This document shows positions 36,367 through 46,072 of a stretch of DNA of 64,000 bases, in pieces. A model generated the notes under the pieces. That model had not been told where the DNA came from and did not search any database. It worked only from the letters and a program-made list of their open reading frames with translations. This DNA is from an uncultured Marinobacterium sp. (GTDB lineage: Bacteria; Pseudomonadota; Gammaproteobacteria; Pseudomonadales; Balneatricaceae): positions 1 through 64,000 of the forward strand of contig CANMWJ010000005.1 of assembly GCA_947501565.1 (NCBI GenBank), in the 5' to 3' direction. The first letter of the stretch is position 1. Every line of letters begins with the position of its first letter. The position numbers were made by a program, and so were the translations under genes.

Positions 36367-38346
36367 TCAGACGGAGAAACGTTTGATCAGCGACTGTTGC
36401 TGCTCGGCATAATCCAACAACTCGATGCTGCCGCTCGCCGCCTGGCTGGCGCCAGTGGCGGTCTCCGACGCCGCGCTGCTGATGGCGGTCAGGGTGCAGC
36501 TCACTTCCTCGACAGCGGTGGTCTGCTGGGTGGCGGCTTCGGCGATCTGGGTGTTCAGTTCACGAATGTATTCGATCGCCTGATTCATCGCGTTCAGCGC
36601 TTCCTGCGAGGTGTTGGCATGGCTGACACACTGCTGTGCCTGGTCGGAGCTTTCGTTCATCACGATCACGACACGTTTGATGCTGGATTGCATGTTTTCC
36701 ACCATCTGCTGGATCTCCTGAATGGAGTTCTGCGTCTGGCTGGCCAACTGGCGTACCTCGTCTGCCACGACGGCAAAGCCACGGCCGTGATCACCGGCGC
36801 GGGCGGCTTCAATCGCCGCGTTCAGCGCCAGCAGGTTGGTTTTCTCAGCGATGTTCTGAATGGTGGTCAGGATCGCGCCAATCTCGTTGCTGTATCCCGC
36901 CAGCTCATTGCTGACGCCGACCGCCTGATCGATACCTTCAGCCTGAATCTGGATGCTGGAGAGGGTGTTGGTAACCTGCAGATTCACATTCTGGGTCAGG
37001 TTTTCACATTCGCGCACTGCATCCAGGGTGGTGTTGCTGTGGCTGGCAACCTCGGAAACGCTGCTCTCCAGTTCGGTGGCAGCGGAGGCGGTCAGATCAA
37101 GCTGTTCACTCTGGCGGCCCATCGAATCCGTCGCCAGCTGGCTGATGGACGCATTCTGTTTGGCAACGTCGGACAGGTGGGCCGAGCCGCTGGCGATCTG
37201 CGCCAGAATATCTTTCAGCCCGGTGACAACGGTGTTGAGGGATTTGGCCAGATCTCCAAACTCGTCTTTGCGAGCGTCATCAAAGTGGACGCGCAGGTCT
37301 CCTTTACGTACCTGTGCCAGCAGGTCGCGGATCTCGGAGAGCGGGCGGCGGAAGGTATTGATGGTCACCACTGCCACAAGCAGGGCAACGATTACCGAAC
37401 CGGCGGACAGGCCCAGAATCAGGGTGCGGCTCAGGGTGGCGGTATCATCGGCGGACTGGCGGGCGTGCTCGGCCAAGTTCTGAGCGCTTTCGATAAAGGC
37501 ATTACCGGCAACGCGGGACTGTTCAATCAGCTTGCTGGTGGTCGCCATATGTTCTTGCAGGCGGTGCCCGGCATCTACACGCTGACGATAGAAGGTCACC
37601 AGACCGTTGTCGCTGTAGAGGTGCTGCTCCAGCTGATCGATGATCGACTTGATCTGCTTGCCCTTAGGCTCCTCCTGAGCGAACGCATCGTAGGCCTTAC
37701 GCAGGGTGCCTGCGTTATTCTCCAGCGCCTGATTCAGATCGTTGATGTCCTGTGAACGTACAAAGTTGACGATCTGGAACTTGTGGGTGCTGACGGCGCG
37801 GGTCATGTTACGCGCGAGGATGATGCCATCGTCGCTGCCGTTGTTACTGATGTAGCGCTGGCTCCAGGCGCTGAGGGAATCGCCCAGGCTCTGGAATTTG
37901 ATCTGTGCTTCGATGATGCGGCGATCGAGAATCAGACGCTCTTTCTGATCATCCATCAGCTTGCCTGCGACAGTGGAAAACTGCTGGCTGAGGCTTTCGA
38001 TCTGGTTGAACGTTGCGGCCAGTTCAGGATCGGCGACCGTACGTGGCTTGAGGGACTGCAGTTCCTCGTTGAACTGCTTGAGTCGGCCATTAAAGATCTT
38101 GCCTTGTGCCCGTAGCTCTTTCGCACTCTGTTGTGCCAGAGCGTTGTAGAGGGCCTGGTTCGCTTCCTGCAGGCTGATCATCTGTTTAAAGCTGCCACTT
38201 AACGTTGGCAGGGCGTCGTCTGTTACGTGATACAGGCGACCAACTATATTGTTGTTGCCGTATAAACCGCCCGCGCCAACCACGATGATGAACAACACCA
38301 TGGTTGCAAATCCCAGCCCAATCTTCTGGGTAATGCTCAGCCTCAT
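36367..38346 (-). CDS. Methyl-accepting chemotaxis protein
   Basis: The 659-residue receptor has TM1 (about 8-28), a large mostly helical periplasmic domain (30-320; probably a four-helix or longer bundle), TM2 (about 322-345), HAMP (346-400) and a long cytoplasmic signalling coiled coil with the hairpin tip [15 protein letters not shown] and [15 protein letters not shown]. The tip and the glutamine/glutamate-rich flanks ([15 protein letters not shown]) mark methylation and CheA/CheW contact sites. The C-terminus FSV gives no CheR-docking pentapeptide. The ligand is unknown. It is monocistronic, closed by a terminator; no che genes are in the window. Confidence 0.95.
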   Translation of the reverse strand: MRLSITQKIGLGFATMVLFIIVVGAGGLYGNNNIVGRLYHVTDDALPTLSGSFKQMISLQEANQALYNALAQQSAKELRAQGKIFNGRLKQFNEELQSLKPRTVADPELAATFNQIESLSQQFSTVAGKLMDDQKERLILDRRIIEAQIKFQSLGDSLSAWSQRYISNNGSDDGIILARNMTRAVSTHKFQIVNFVRSQDINDLNQALENNAGTLRKAYDAFAQEEPKGKQIKSIIDQLEQHLYSDNGLVTFYRQRVDAGHRLQEHMATTSKLIEQSRVAGNAFIESAQNLAEHARQSADDTATLSRTLILGLSAGSVIVALLVAVVTINTFRRPLSEIRDLLAQVRKGDLRVHFDDARKDEFGDLAKSLNTVVTGLKDILAQIASGSAHLSDVAKQNASISQLATDSMGRQSEQLDLTASAATELESSVSEVASHSNTTLDAVRECENLTQNVNLQVTNTLSSIQIQAEGIDQAVGVSNELAGYSNEIGAILTTIQNIAEKTNLLALNAAIEAARAGDHGRGFAVVADEVRQLASQTQNSIQEIQQMVENMQSSIKRVVIVMNESSDQAQQCVSHANTSQEALNAMNQAIEYIRELNTQIAEAATQQTTAVEEVSCTLTAISSAASETATGASQAASGSIELLDYAEQQQSLIKRFSV

Positions 38347-38536
38347 AATGCCCCTCTATTTTTTTTGTTCTACTTTTGGGTGAGATCAAGCATAGATTTT
38401 ATAGAGCGGCCCTGTAAATAGTTTGATAGGTGATTTCCTGTATTTTGTTGCAGTTTCGCCCTAAAACGTTGCTCGGTATCCCGCACTGCAGTCCGCTGCC
38501 TGAAATCGGAGAGGAAAATCGACCTCTTGGTGGAGA

Positions 38537-40735
38537 TCAGAAGGTATCGGCGGGATCAACGTCGATAGACCAGCGTACCTTGCGGGTTTCCCGGTTCTGT
38601 TCCAGAAAGTGGGTCAGGGTGTGCAGCAGTTGGTGCAGATTGCGCCGGTTGTGTCCCTGAATCAGCAGCTGAGCCCGATGCATACCGGCACGTTTCTCCA
38701 TCGGCGAAGGAAAAGGCCCCAGCCACTGAACGCCGGATGGTAGCAGGATGTCGGATTCCAGCTGTTCGCGCACGGCAGCGAGAAACGCTTCCGCTCGTCC
38801 GCTGCCGTTGGCTTCGGCGCGCAGCAGGGCGTAATGGATATAGGGTGGCAGTTGGGCCTGCTGGCGCTGCGCCAGCTCCTGCTGGGCAAAGGTGGCATAG
38901 CCCTGATGAACAAGATGCTGAAGGGTGGGGTGGTCGGCGTGGTAGGTCTGCATGATCACTTCGCCGGGATGGTCGGCGCGGCCGGCGCGGCCAGCGACCT
39001 GCAGGACCAGCTGTGCGGTGCGTTCCATGCCGCGGAAGTCCGCGCTGAACAGGCCACTGTCGGCGTTGAGGATCGCAACCAGCGTCACCTTCGGAAAATG
39101 ATGCCCTTTGGCTAGCATCTGAGTGCCGACCAGAATGCAGGGTTCTCCGGTGTGGATCTGCTTCATCATCTGCGCCATGGCATCTTTGCGTTGTGTGGTG
39201 TCGCGGTCGATACGCAGTACCGGTGTGTCGGGAAAGAGGCGCTTGAGGCTGTCTTCGGTACGTTCGGTACCGGCCCCAATCGGTTGTAGCTGGTCGCTGC
39301 CGCAGTCGCCGCAGCGCATCGGGATCGGGGTTTGCTTATCACAGTGATGACAGTGCAGATGGGGCGGATTACGGTGCAGAGTCATGTGCGCGTCGCAACG
39401 GTTGCAGTCGGCGATCCAGCCGCAGTCGTGGCAACTTAGGGTCGGTGCAAATCCACGGCGGTTGATAAACACCAGTACCTGAGTACCGCTGTTCAGTGTG
39501 GTACGGATCTTCTCGATTAACGATGCCGAGAGACCCGCCTGCAGGGGCTGGTGTTTGACGTCGAGCAGCTCGAAGCGCGGCGCTGACGCGTTGCCTGCAC
39601 GTTCGGTGATGCGCAGCCACTGGTAACGCAGCTGTTGGGCATTGTGCAGGGTCTCCAGTGACGGTGTGGCGCTGCCCAGTACGACGGCAATCTTTTCACG
39701 TTGGGCGCGGGCAATCGCGAGATCACGTGCTGAGTAGCGGTATCCGTCCTGCTGTTTAAAGGAGGGGTCGTGTTCTTCGTCGACAATGATGATGCCGGGG
39801 TTTTTGAGCGGCGTGAAAATGGCCGAGCGGGTGCCGATCACAATACGGGCGTCGCCATCACGGGCCTGCAACCAGGCGTCGAGGCGCTGGCGATCACTCA
39901 GATTTGAGTGCAGTACCACCACCGGTACCTGGAAGCGGGTTTTGAATCGTGTGACGGTCTGGGGTGTCAGGCCGATCTCCGGCACCAGCACCAGGGCCTG
40001 TTTGCCTTCCCGCAGTTGTTTCTCGATCGCCTGCAGGTAAACCTCGGTTTTGCCTGACCCGGTGATGCCCTCCAGCAGCACCGGTGCAAAACCCTCGCAA
40101 CGGTTCAACGCGTCCAGCGCGGCAGCTTGCTGCGTATTCAGGGTCAGCGGGGCTTCATGCAGAATATCGGCATGTGTGTCATGGGTCGGGTGGTGAACAA
40201 AACTCTCTGCCTGTCCCTTCTCAACCAGCGTTTTCAGCAGCTGTGTGTTGTAGCCCTCGGCCCGCAATGCGTCGCTACTGATCCCTTGTGGGTGTTCAAT
40301 CAGCGCGCTCAGGAGTTCCCGTTGCTTATGGGCGGTTTTACCAAGTTGTTCCGGAGAGGCATCGCAAGTCGCCCGCCAGAGGTGTTCATGGGCGCGTTCG
40401 CACGGAGAGCCTTTTCGCAGCAGGACGGGCAGTGCCTGTGCCAGTGCGTCGCCGACCGGGTGCTGGTAATAGGAGGCGGACCAGCGTGCCAGCTCAAACA
40501 GGTGTGTTGGCAGCGGTGGGGTCTCATCCAGCACCTCAAGCGCCGGTTTTAGTTTATGGACGGGGAACTCAGAGTGATTAGCGATCTCCAACAAGATACC
40601 CACCAGTTCACGATTGCCAAAGGGTACCTTTACCCTGATGCCGGGGGTAAGGTTGGAGCAGTCAATTCCCTGCGGCGGCAGGTAGTCGAAGCTGCGGCGC
40701 ATCGGGGTGGGAATGGCGAGTCTGAGTATAACCAT
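38537..40735 (-). CDS. priA: Primosomal replication-restart helicase PriA
   Basis: This 732-residue superfamily 2 helicase reloads the replisome at stalled forks. The N-terminal DNA-binding region (MVILRLAIPTPMRRSFDYLP) precedes a helicase core with Walker A LLEGITGSGKTEVYLQAIEK, DEEHD box, and RRGFAPTLSCHDCGW leading into paired zinc-binding cysteine clusters (CHDCGWIADCNRCD, CHHCDKQTPIPMRCGDCGSD). The C-terminal helicase motifs include DRDTTQ, GTQMLAKGHHFPKVTLV and QVAGRAGRADHPGEV. Length is that of E. coli PriA. ATG 40735 has no obvious ribosome site; it is divergent from rpmE, a common neighbour in gammaproteobacteria. Confidence 0.97.
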   Translation of the reverse strand: MVILRLAIPTPMRRSFDYLPPQGIDCSNLTPGIRVKVPFGNRELVGILLEIANHSEFPVHKLKPALEVLDETPPLPTHLFELARWSASYYQHPVGDALAQALPVLLRKGSPCERAHEHLWRATCDASPEQLGKTAHKQRELLSALIEHPQGISSDALRAEGYNTQLLKTLVEKGQAESFVHHPTHDTHADILHEAPLTLNTQQAAALDALNRCEGFAPVLLEGITGSGKTEVYLQAIEKQLREGKQALVLVPEIGLTPQTVTRFKTRFQVPVVVLHSNLSDRQRLDAWLQARDGDARIVIGTRSAIFTPLKNPGIIIVDEEHDPSFKQQDGYRYSARDLAIARAQREKIAVVLGSATPSLETLHNAQQLRYQWLRITERAGNASAPRFELLDVKHQPLQAGLSASLIEKIRTTLNSGTQVLVFINRRGFAPTLSCHDCGWIADCNRCDAHMTLHRNPPHLHCHHCDKQTPIPMRCGDCGSDQLQPIGAGTERTEDSLKRLFPDTPVLRIDRDTTQRKDAMAQMMKQIHTGEPCILVGTQMLAKGHHFPKVTLVAILNADSGLFSADFRGMERTAQLVLQVAGRAGRADHPGEVIMQTYHADHPTLQHLVHQGYATFAQQELAQRQQAQLPPYIHYALLRAEANGSGRAEAFLAAVREQLESDILLPSGVQWLGPFPSPMEKRAGMHRAQLLIQGHNRRNLHQLLHTLTHFLEQNRETRKVRWSIDVDPADTF

Positions 40736-40811
40736 TGGCAGCGAGTTTCAGGGCAGAGTTCGGGAGCCACAGTGTAGGCACTTTCCACTGAATATTAAAT
40801 GGCGGGGTGTA

Positions 40812-40840
40812 TTGCGGGTACTTGCCTCTCTGCGTATAAT
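40812..40840 (+). promoter_or_regulatory. Sigma70 promoter for rpmE
   Basis: TTGCGG (40812-40817), 17-nt spacer, perfect TATAAT (40835-40840). The predicted start near 40847 gives a leader of about 100 nt before rpmE, long enough for L31-type translational regulation, although I see no defined structure. Confidence 0.7.
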
Positions 40841-40949
40841 TCGCGGCCTTACTCTCAGCGTGCCGACTTTAATAACGGTTGCGCTTTACTAACTCAGTGC
40901 GGTGCTTGGCAAAAGACCAAGTGGCGGCACGCTTAAAGAGGTTTTAACC

Positions 40950-41165
40950 ATGAAAGCTGGTATCCACCCAGAATACACCGAAATTTCTGCAACCTGCTCT
41001 TGCGGTAACGTTGTTAAAACACGTTCTACCCTGGGTCAGGACATGCACCTGGACGTATGCTCCGCTTGCCACCCGTTCTACACTGGTAAGCAGAAAGAAG
41101 CGACTACTGGTGGTCGTGTTGACCGCTTCAACAAGCGTTTCGGTGCACGCAGCCTCAAGAAGTAA
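40950..41165 (+). CDS. rpmE: Ribosomal protein L31 (zinc-binding form)
   Basis: This 71-residue large-subunit protein begins [20 protein letters not shown] and contains the four zinc-ligand cysteines as CSC (C16, C18) and CSAC (C37, C40), so it is the zinc-containing RpmE rather than the cysteine-free YkgM paralogue. ATG 40950 with GAGG upstream gives the canonical start; a longer frame from 40902 adds 16 unrelated residues. It ends 4 nt before the ATG of the thermonuclease-family gene, and its terminator lies inside that next gene. Position next to divergent priA is common in gammaproteobacteria. Confidence 0.97.
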   Translation: MKAGIHPEYTEISATCSCGNVVKTRSTLGQDMHLDVCSACHPFYTGKQKEATTGGRVDRFNKRFGARSLKK

Positions 41166-41168
41166 TCA

Positions 41169-41978
41169 ATGCTTCCTGGCAACGTTCACGAAAAGGCACT
41201 CCTCTGGAGTGCCTTTTTGCTTTCTGGGCTCTGCCTTCTTTTCCCCTCCTTTGTACAGGCCGCCTGTCCTGTTCCTGATTCGCTCCAGCCTGTCCGCGTA
41301 ACCAAAGTCTTTGACGGTGATACGGTAAAAGTTGCTGATGGGCGTTCCATCCGGCTGGTTGGTATTAATACGCCGGAAATGAATTACAAATCCGGCGCGC
41401 CGGAGCCTTACGCGCGTGACGCGCTGGCATATGTTCGGACACATGCCGAGCGGATAACGGGGATGGTTCCTGGAGCGCAGCGGCTGGATCGCTATAAGCG
41501 AACGTTGGCACATCTCTATTTCCAGAACGGCAGCAATGTTGAGGAGCAGTTACTGCGTAAGGGGTTGGCGGTGGCGATCTCTATGCCTCCAAACCTCACA
41601 CTTCGGCGTTGCCTCTGGCAGGCGGAGCGGTATGCGCGGGAGCGACGTCTGGGGATCTGGTCCCGGGCGGACAGTGTGTTGGCGGTGGTCGAGCTGCCGT
41701 CGGATGCCGCAGGTTTTCATGTGTTGTCGGGGCGCATTACACGCGTACAGCTATCCGGAAAGCGTTGGTCGCTCTGGCTGGACGGGCAGGTGGAGTTAAA
41801 GATCGCAGCGAGGGTGCGTTCCTATTTCCAGCAAAAAGATCTGCAGGCGCTGGTTGGGCAAACCGTTGAGGTCCGTGGCTGGCTGATTAATCCAGGGACG
41901 CGTTCCAAGGGGAAATCCAGTGCGTACAGGTTAATGTCCATTAGTCATCCGGATCACATCCGTCCTACCCATAGATAA
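41169..41978 (+). CDS. Secreted thermonuclease (SNase)-family protein with extra C-terminal domain
   Basis: The 269-residue protein has a signal peptide (about 1-32, LCLLFPSFVQAAC), so it is exported; the AAC region is not a clear lipobox. Residues 42-165 form an SNase (OB-fold) domain: VTKVFDGDTVKVADG with the metal-binding aspartates D49/D51, RLVGINTPE, a YKRTLAHLYF catalytic-arginine segment and LLRKGLAVA. Residues about 170-265 (GFHVLSGRITRVQLSGKRWS, GQTVEVRGWLIN) look like a second OB-like domain. It starts 4 nt after rpmE, but the rpmE terminator falls in its signal-peptide codons. Substrate may be DNA or RNA. Confidence 0.85.
   Translation: MLPGNVHEKALLWSAFLLSGLCLLFPSFVQAACPVPDSLQPVRVTKVFDGDTVKVADGRSIRLVGINTPEMNYKSGAPEPYARDALAYVRTHAERITGMVPGAQRLDRYKRTLAHLYFQNGSNVEEQLLRKGLAVAISMPPNLTLRRCLWQAERYARERRLGIWSRADSVLAVVELPSDAAGFHVLSGRITRVQLSGKRWSLWLDGQVELKIAARVRSYFQQKDLQALVGQTVEVRGWLINPGTRSKGKSSAYRLMSISHPDHIRPTHR
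41191..41217 (+). terminator. Intrinsic terminator of rpmE, inside the nuclease gene start
   Basis: AAAAGGCACTCC (41191-41202) pairs perfectly with GGAGTGCCTTTT (41206-41217), loop TCT, with five T at the end. It begins 26 nt after the rpmE stop but lies within the first codons of the following open frame. Confidence 0.9.
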
Positions 41979-42032
41979 CTACCCAAAAGAATAGTTTGAT
42001 AACTTTTTGGTATGCGCTAGATCGCCCACAGG

Positions 42033-42061
42033 TTGTGGGGTTGTGGCCTTTTCTATATGAT
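42033..42061 (+). promoter_or_regulatory. Candidate maeB promoter
   Basis: TTGTGG (42033-42038), 17-nt spacer, TATGAT (42056-42061, five of six). The predicted start near 42068 gives a 33-nt leader. An AT-rich dyad (CCAAAA...TTTTGG, 41983-42010) lies just upstream and could bind a regulator. Confidence 0.42.
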
Positions 42062-42100
42062 GCGGAGTTCGTCTTTTGTTAACTATTTGGAACAGCAGCC

Positions 42101-43366
42101 ATGTCTGAAGATATGAAGCAAGCCGCACTCGATTACCACGAGTTCCCGCGTCCGGGTAAGATCAGCGTTGAGTTATCTACTTCCGCTGAATCTGCGCGTG
42201 ATTTGGCTCTGGCATACAGCCCTGGTGTGGCTGAGCCAGTACGTGAAATCGCTAAAGATCCTGAAAATGCTTACCGTTACACCGCTAAGGGTAATCTGGT
42301 AGCAGTAATTTCTAACGGTTCTGCGATTCTTGGTCTGGGTGACCTGGGACCTCTGGCTTCCAAGCCTGTTATGGAAGGTAAGTCTCTGCTGTTCAAGAAG
42401 TTTGCCGGTCTGGATTCCATCGATATCGAAGTTGACGCTGAAAGCCCACAGGCTTTCATCGATACGGTTGCCCGTATTGCTGAAACTTTCGGTGGTATCA
42501 ACCTGGAAGACATCAAAGCACCTGAGTGCTTTGAAATTGAACGTGTTCTGATTGATCGTTGTAACATCCCTGTATTCCACGATGACCAGCACGGTACTGC
42601 TATCGTAACCGCTGCCGGTATGATCAACGCTCTGGAAATCGCAGGTAAAGAACTGTCTGAAGCTAGCATCGTATGTCTGGGTGCTGGTGCAGCAGCTAAC
42701 GCTTGTATGAAGCTGCTGGTAAACATGGGTGCAAAAGTAGAAAACATCTACATGCTCGACCGTAAGGGTGTGATCCACTCTGGTCGCGACGATCTGACCC
42801 CAGAAAAAGCTGCATTCGCAACTGAAACCGAAAAACGTACTCTGGATGATGCGATCGACGGTGCTGACGTATTTGTTGGTCTGTCCGGTCCTAATCTGCT
42901 GTCCGGCGAGCAGCTGGCTAAAATGGCAGCAAACCCAGTGGTATTTGCATGTGCAAACCCTGATCCAGAGATTCGTCCAGAACTGGCTCACGAGACCCGT
43001 GATGATGTAATCATGGCGACCGGCCGTTCTGACTTCCCGAACCAGGTAAACAATGTACTGGGCTTCCCATTCATCTTCCGTGGCGCAATGGACGTTCGCG
43101 CGTCTGCGATCAACGAAGAGATGAAAGCGGCTGCAGTGCGTGCGATCGCTGAACTGGCGAAAGAGCCTGTTACTCAGGAAGTACTGGATGCATACGCGCT
43201 GGATTCTCTGGAATTCGGTCGCGAATACATCATTCCTAAGCCAACCGATACTCGCCTGCTGGGTGCTGTATCCGGTGCGGTTGCTCAGGCAGCAATCGAC
43301 AGCGGCGTAGCGCGTCTGCCTCTGCCAGACCACTACCCACTGGGCACTGCGGCAGACCTGAAGTAA
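42101..43366 (+). CDS. maeB: NADP-type malic enzyme, short form
   Basis: This 421-residue enzyme decarboxylates malate to pyruvate with reduction of NAD(P). The malic domain shows ALDYHEFPRPGKISVE, LALAYSPGVAEPVREIAKDP, YRYTAKGNLVAVISNGSAIL, FDSIDIEVDAE-like metal residues and PVFHDDQHGTAIVTAAGM; the Rossmann domain has VCLGAGAAANACMKLLVNMG. The E. coli MaeB C-terminal phosphotransacetylase-like domain is absent, as in Pseudomonas. NADP preference is inferred from family. It sits between its own promoter and a bidirectional terminator shared with mrcA. The gene has strong codon bias and supplies NADPH/pyruvate. Confidence 0.93.
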   Translation: MSEDMKQAALDYHEFPRPGKISVELSTSAESARDLALAYSPGVAEPVREIAKDPENAYRYTAKGNLVAVISNGSAILGLGDLGPLASKPVMEGKSLLFKKFAGLDSIDIEVDAESPQAFIDTVARIAETFGGINLEDIKAPECFEIERVLIDRCNIPVFHDDQHGTAIVTAAGMINALEIAGKELSEASIVCLGAGAAANACMKLLVNMGAKVENIYMLDRKGVIHSGRDDLTPEKAAFATETEKRTLDDAIDGADVFVGLSGPNLLSGEQLAKMAANPVVFACANPDPEIRPELAHETRDDVIMATGRSDFPNQVNNVLGFPFIFRGAMDVRASAINEEMKAAAVRAIAELAKEPVTQEVLDAYALDSLEFGREYIIPKPTDTRLLGAVSGAVAQAAIDSGVARLPLPDHYPLGTAADLK

Positions 43367-43381
43367 CGGTCTGTAAAGCAT

Positions 43382-43412
43382 AAAAAAAACCCGGCTTAGG
43401 CCGGGTTTTTTT
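43382..43412 (+). terminator. Bidirectional terminator between maeB and mrcA
   Basis: CCCGGC (43390-43395) pairs with GCCGGG (43400-43405), loop TTAG, flanked by eight A and seven T. It serves maeB on the plus strand and mrcA (ending 43457) on the minus strand. Confidence 0.95.
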
Positions 43413-43456
43413 ATGTCTGCTTTTCGAGGTTTAAGCGTGAAAGAAAACGGAAGGTC

Positions 43457-45913
43457 TTAGAAAAGATCTTCCGTGGATTCACCGCTTTGCTGTTGTTCCG
43501 CCTGAAGTGCCATCTCTGTCGGAGCGTCGTCTTCACGGAAGTATTCAAACAGCGCGCCCTGCTGGCCAGGTGCTGCGAGCAGGCCGGTTTTCGGGTCGAT
43601 CTTAACGCTGACAATGCCTTCTGGCGGCACCGGTGCATTTTCCGGTTTGTCTTTCAGGGCAACGCGCATGTAGTCGATCCAGATCGGCAGTGCTGCGGTG
43701 CCACCAAACTCTTTGCGGCCCAGCGTGTCCGGCTGGTCGAAGCCGACCCAGACTGTGGTGGTCAGACCACGGTTGAAGCCGGAGAACCAAGCGTCCTTCT
43801 GGTCGTTGGTGGTGCCGGTTTTACCTGCCAGGTCACGGCGTTTCAGTACCAGTGCGCGACGGCCTGTACCGCGGGTGATCACGTCCTGCATCATGTTGTA
43901 GATCAGGTAGGCGGATTGCTCGTCGACCACGCGTGGTGCTAACGGATTGTTGGTCACCTCTCGGCCTGCTTCCGTTACCGCTGGCGGATTTTCCGGGTCA
44001 ACATAGAGGCAGTCTACGCAAACGGTGTGCGGCGCCTCCTGGAAGATGATTTCACCGTCGCTGCTCTCGATGCGTTCGATAAAGTAAGGCGTGATCTGGA
44101 AACCGCCGTTGGCGAGCGTTGCATAGCCGTTGGCAACCTGGATAGGCGTCATATCGGCGCTGCCCAATGAAAGTGACAGGTTGTTTGGCAGTTTCTTCTT
44201 ATCGAAACCAAAGTTTTCCAGGTAATTGAGTGTGTTTTTGATGCCAATTGAACGCAGTATGCGGATCGATACCAGATTGCGTGATTTGAACAGGGCTTCA
44301 CGCAGGCGGGTCGGGCCGTAGAACTTCTTGCTGTAGTTCTCTGGGCGCCAGCTCGACTCCAGCTGGTCGTCATGGAAAACCACCGGCGCGTCGTTAATCA
44401 GTGTTGCCGGGGTGTAGCCATTCGCCAGTGCCGCGGTATAGATAAACGGTTTGATGTTCGAGCCGGGCTGACGAATCGCCTGGGTGACACGGTTAAACTT
44501 GTTGTGGTGGAAGTTAAATCCACCAACCAGAGACTGAATGGCACCGTTGTTCGGGTCTACTGAGATCAGGGCGCCCTGTACGGCAGGGATCTGGGTCAGA
44601 TGCCATACCTGTTCAGGTTTTTGTGCTTCGTCAGAGGGCTTTTTGCCTTTCTTCTGGGTGTCTTGTTCACGCAGCTGTACGCGGATTACATCGCCAACTG
44701 CGAGAATGTCACCCGCCGTTTTCGGTTTCTTACCCTGACGGTTGGCGCTCTCATATTTGCTTGCCCAGCTCAGTTGCTCCCAGTTCAGGGTGATGCTCTC
44801 GCCGCTGGTTAAGGTAGCCGTCACGCTCTTTTCGCCCACTTCGGTAACGGCGGCTGCCTGAATGTCGCTGACACTGCCGATCTTGTTCAGAGCTCTGGTC
44901 AGTGCGGTCTGATCGTTCAGGGTGGCAGCGTCCAGCTTGGATTCCGGGCCGCGGAAGCCATGGCGTTCGGTATACGCGAGCAAACCCTTCTGCAGGGCCG
45001 CATTTGCGGTGGTCTGCAGTTCACTCTTCAGTGTGGTGTAAACGCGATAGCCTTCTGTGTAGAGATCATCGCCGTACTGTTCGTACAGTTTGCTACGTAC
45101 CATCTCGGCAACGTATTGGGCGTCCACCTCAATATCCGCGCCGTGACGTTTCGCACTTAACTCTGCTGCGCGGGCCTCCTCATACTCCTGATCGTTGATG
45201 TAGCTCAGGCTGTGCATGCGCTTCAGAATCCAGTTGCGGCGCTCAAGCGCGCGCTTTGGATTGGAGATCGGGTTGTTGGCGGATGGCGCTTTTGGCAGGC
45301 CTGCGATCATTGCCAGCTGAGCGATCGACAGCTCGTCCAGGTTTTTGCCGTAATAGGTGTTGGCGGCGGCCTGGATGCCGTAGGAGCGATGGCCAAGGTA
45401 GATCTTATTGACGTACAGCTCCAGGATCTGCTCTTTGCTCAGCTCCTCTTCGATCTGGATGGAGAGCAGGATTTCACGGAACTTACGCTCGAAGGTACGT
45501 TCCCTTGTCAGGAAGAAGTTTTTCGCCAGCTGCATGGTGATGGTGGAACCACCACTTTTAATACGTCCGGTGGTGCCCAATTGATAGGCAGCACGTGCTA
45601 AGCCTTTAACGTCGATGCCTATATGCTCGAAGAAGCGGCTGTCTTCCGCTGCCAGCAGGGCTTTGACGAAGTACTCGGGGATCTGATCGAAGGTGACCGG
45701 GGTGCGTTTCTTCTCGCCGTACTCTGCAATCAGCTTCTCATCCGCGCTGTAGATGCGCAGCGGGGTCTGGAACTTGATGTCGTGCAGGGTTTCAACCGGA
45801 GGAAGATCTGCAGAGTAATGCTTATACGCGTAGAACCCCGCGCCGGCGCCAACCAAAGCGACGAAGATACCGAGGATGAAGAGGTACTTAAACAGTTTTT
45901 TTATGGCGCCCAT
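43457..45913 (-). CDS. mrcA: Penicillin-binding protein 1A
   Basis: This 818-residue bifunctional class A PBP polymerises and crosslinks peptidoglycan. A short cytoplasmic tail and TM helix (MGAIKKLFKYLFILGIFVAL) lead into the glycosyltransferase 51 domain (LLAAEDSRFFEHIGID, GGSTITMQLAKNFFLTRER, YLGHRSYGIQAAANTYYGK), a beta-rich linker and the transpeptidase domain with catalytic serine in RQPGSNIKPFIY, SRN, and KTGTT in LAGKTGTTNDQKDAWFSGFN. ATG 45913 gives the family start; TTG 45985 adds 24 unlikely residues. It is divergent from pilM, as in Pseudomonas (ponA). Confidence 0.97.
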   Translation of the reverse strand: MGAIKKLFKYLFILGIFVALVGAGAGFYAYKHYSADLPPVETLHDIKFQTPLRIYSADEKLIAEYGEKKRTPVTFDQIPEYFVKALLAAEDSRFFEHIGIDVKGLARAAYQLGTTGRIKSGGSTITMQLAKNFFLTRERTFERKFREILLSIQIEEELSKEQILELYVNKIYLGHRSYGIQAAANTYYGKNLDELSIAQLAMIAGLPKAPSANNPISNPKRALERRNWILKRMHSLSYINDQEYEEARAAELSAKRHGADIEVDAQYVAEMVRSKLYEQYGDDLYTEGYRVYTTLKSELQTTANAALQKGLLAYTERHGFRGPESKLDAATLNDQTALTRALNKIGSVSDIQAAAVTEVGEKSVTATLTSGESITLNWEQLSWASKYESANRQGKKPKTAGDILAVGDVIRVQLREQDTQKKGKKPSDEAQKPEQVWHLTQIPAVQGALISVDPNNGAIQSLVGGFNFHHNKFNRVTQAIRQPGSNIKPFIYTAALANGYTPATLINDAPVVFHDDQLESSWRPENYSKKFYGPTRLREALFKSRNLVSIRILRSIGIKNTLNYLENFGFDKKKLPNNLSLSLGSADMTPIQVANGYATLANGGFQITPYFIERIESSDGEIIFQEAPHTVCVDCLYVDPENPPAVTEAGREVTNNPLAPRVVDEQSAYLIYNMMQDVITRGTGRRALVLKRRDLAGKTGTTNDQKDAWFSGFNRGLTTTVWVGFDQPDTLGRKEFGGTAALPIWIDYMRVALKDKPENAPVPPEGIVSVKIDPKTGLLAAPGQQGALFEYFREDDAPTEMALQAEQQQSGESTEDLF

Positions 45914-45950
45914 GCTACTGTATTTCAAGAAATTATGTTGTCTGCCGCCT

Positions 45951-45956
45951 ATTATA
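45951..45956 (-). promoter_or_regulatory. Candidate -10 element of mrcA
   Basis: A perfect TATAAT on the minus strand (45956-45951) lies 38-43 nt upstream of the mrcA start codon. No good -35 stands 17 nt away, so it may need an activator. The pilM promoter must lie in the same gap; a TAAAAT at 46023-46028 is a weak candidate. Confidence 0.35.
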
Positions 45957-46072
45957 CTGTTACTAGTTAATCGCTCTACCGACAATTTGATTTATTTCAG
46001 TCAAAATGGGCGGCAAATTAATTAAAATCGCTGCCACATACAGATAATTGGCATGGATAAGGATTGACCTAG

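Noticed and set aside
40902-40949. 16-residue extension of RpmE
   Set aside because: L31 always begins near MKAGIHP; the ATG at 40950 has a GAGG site and the extension matches nothing.
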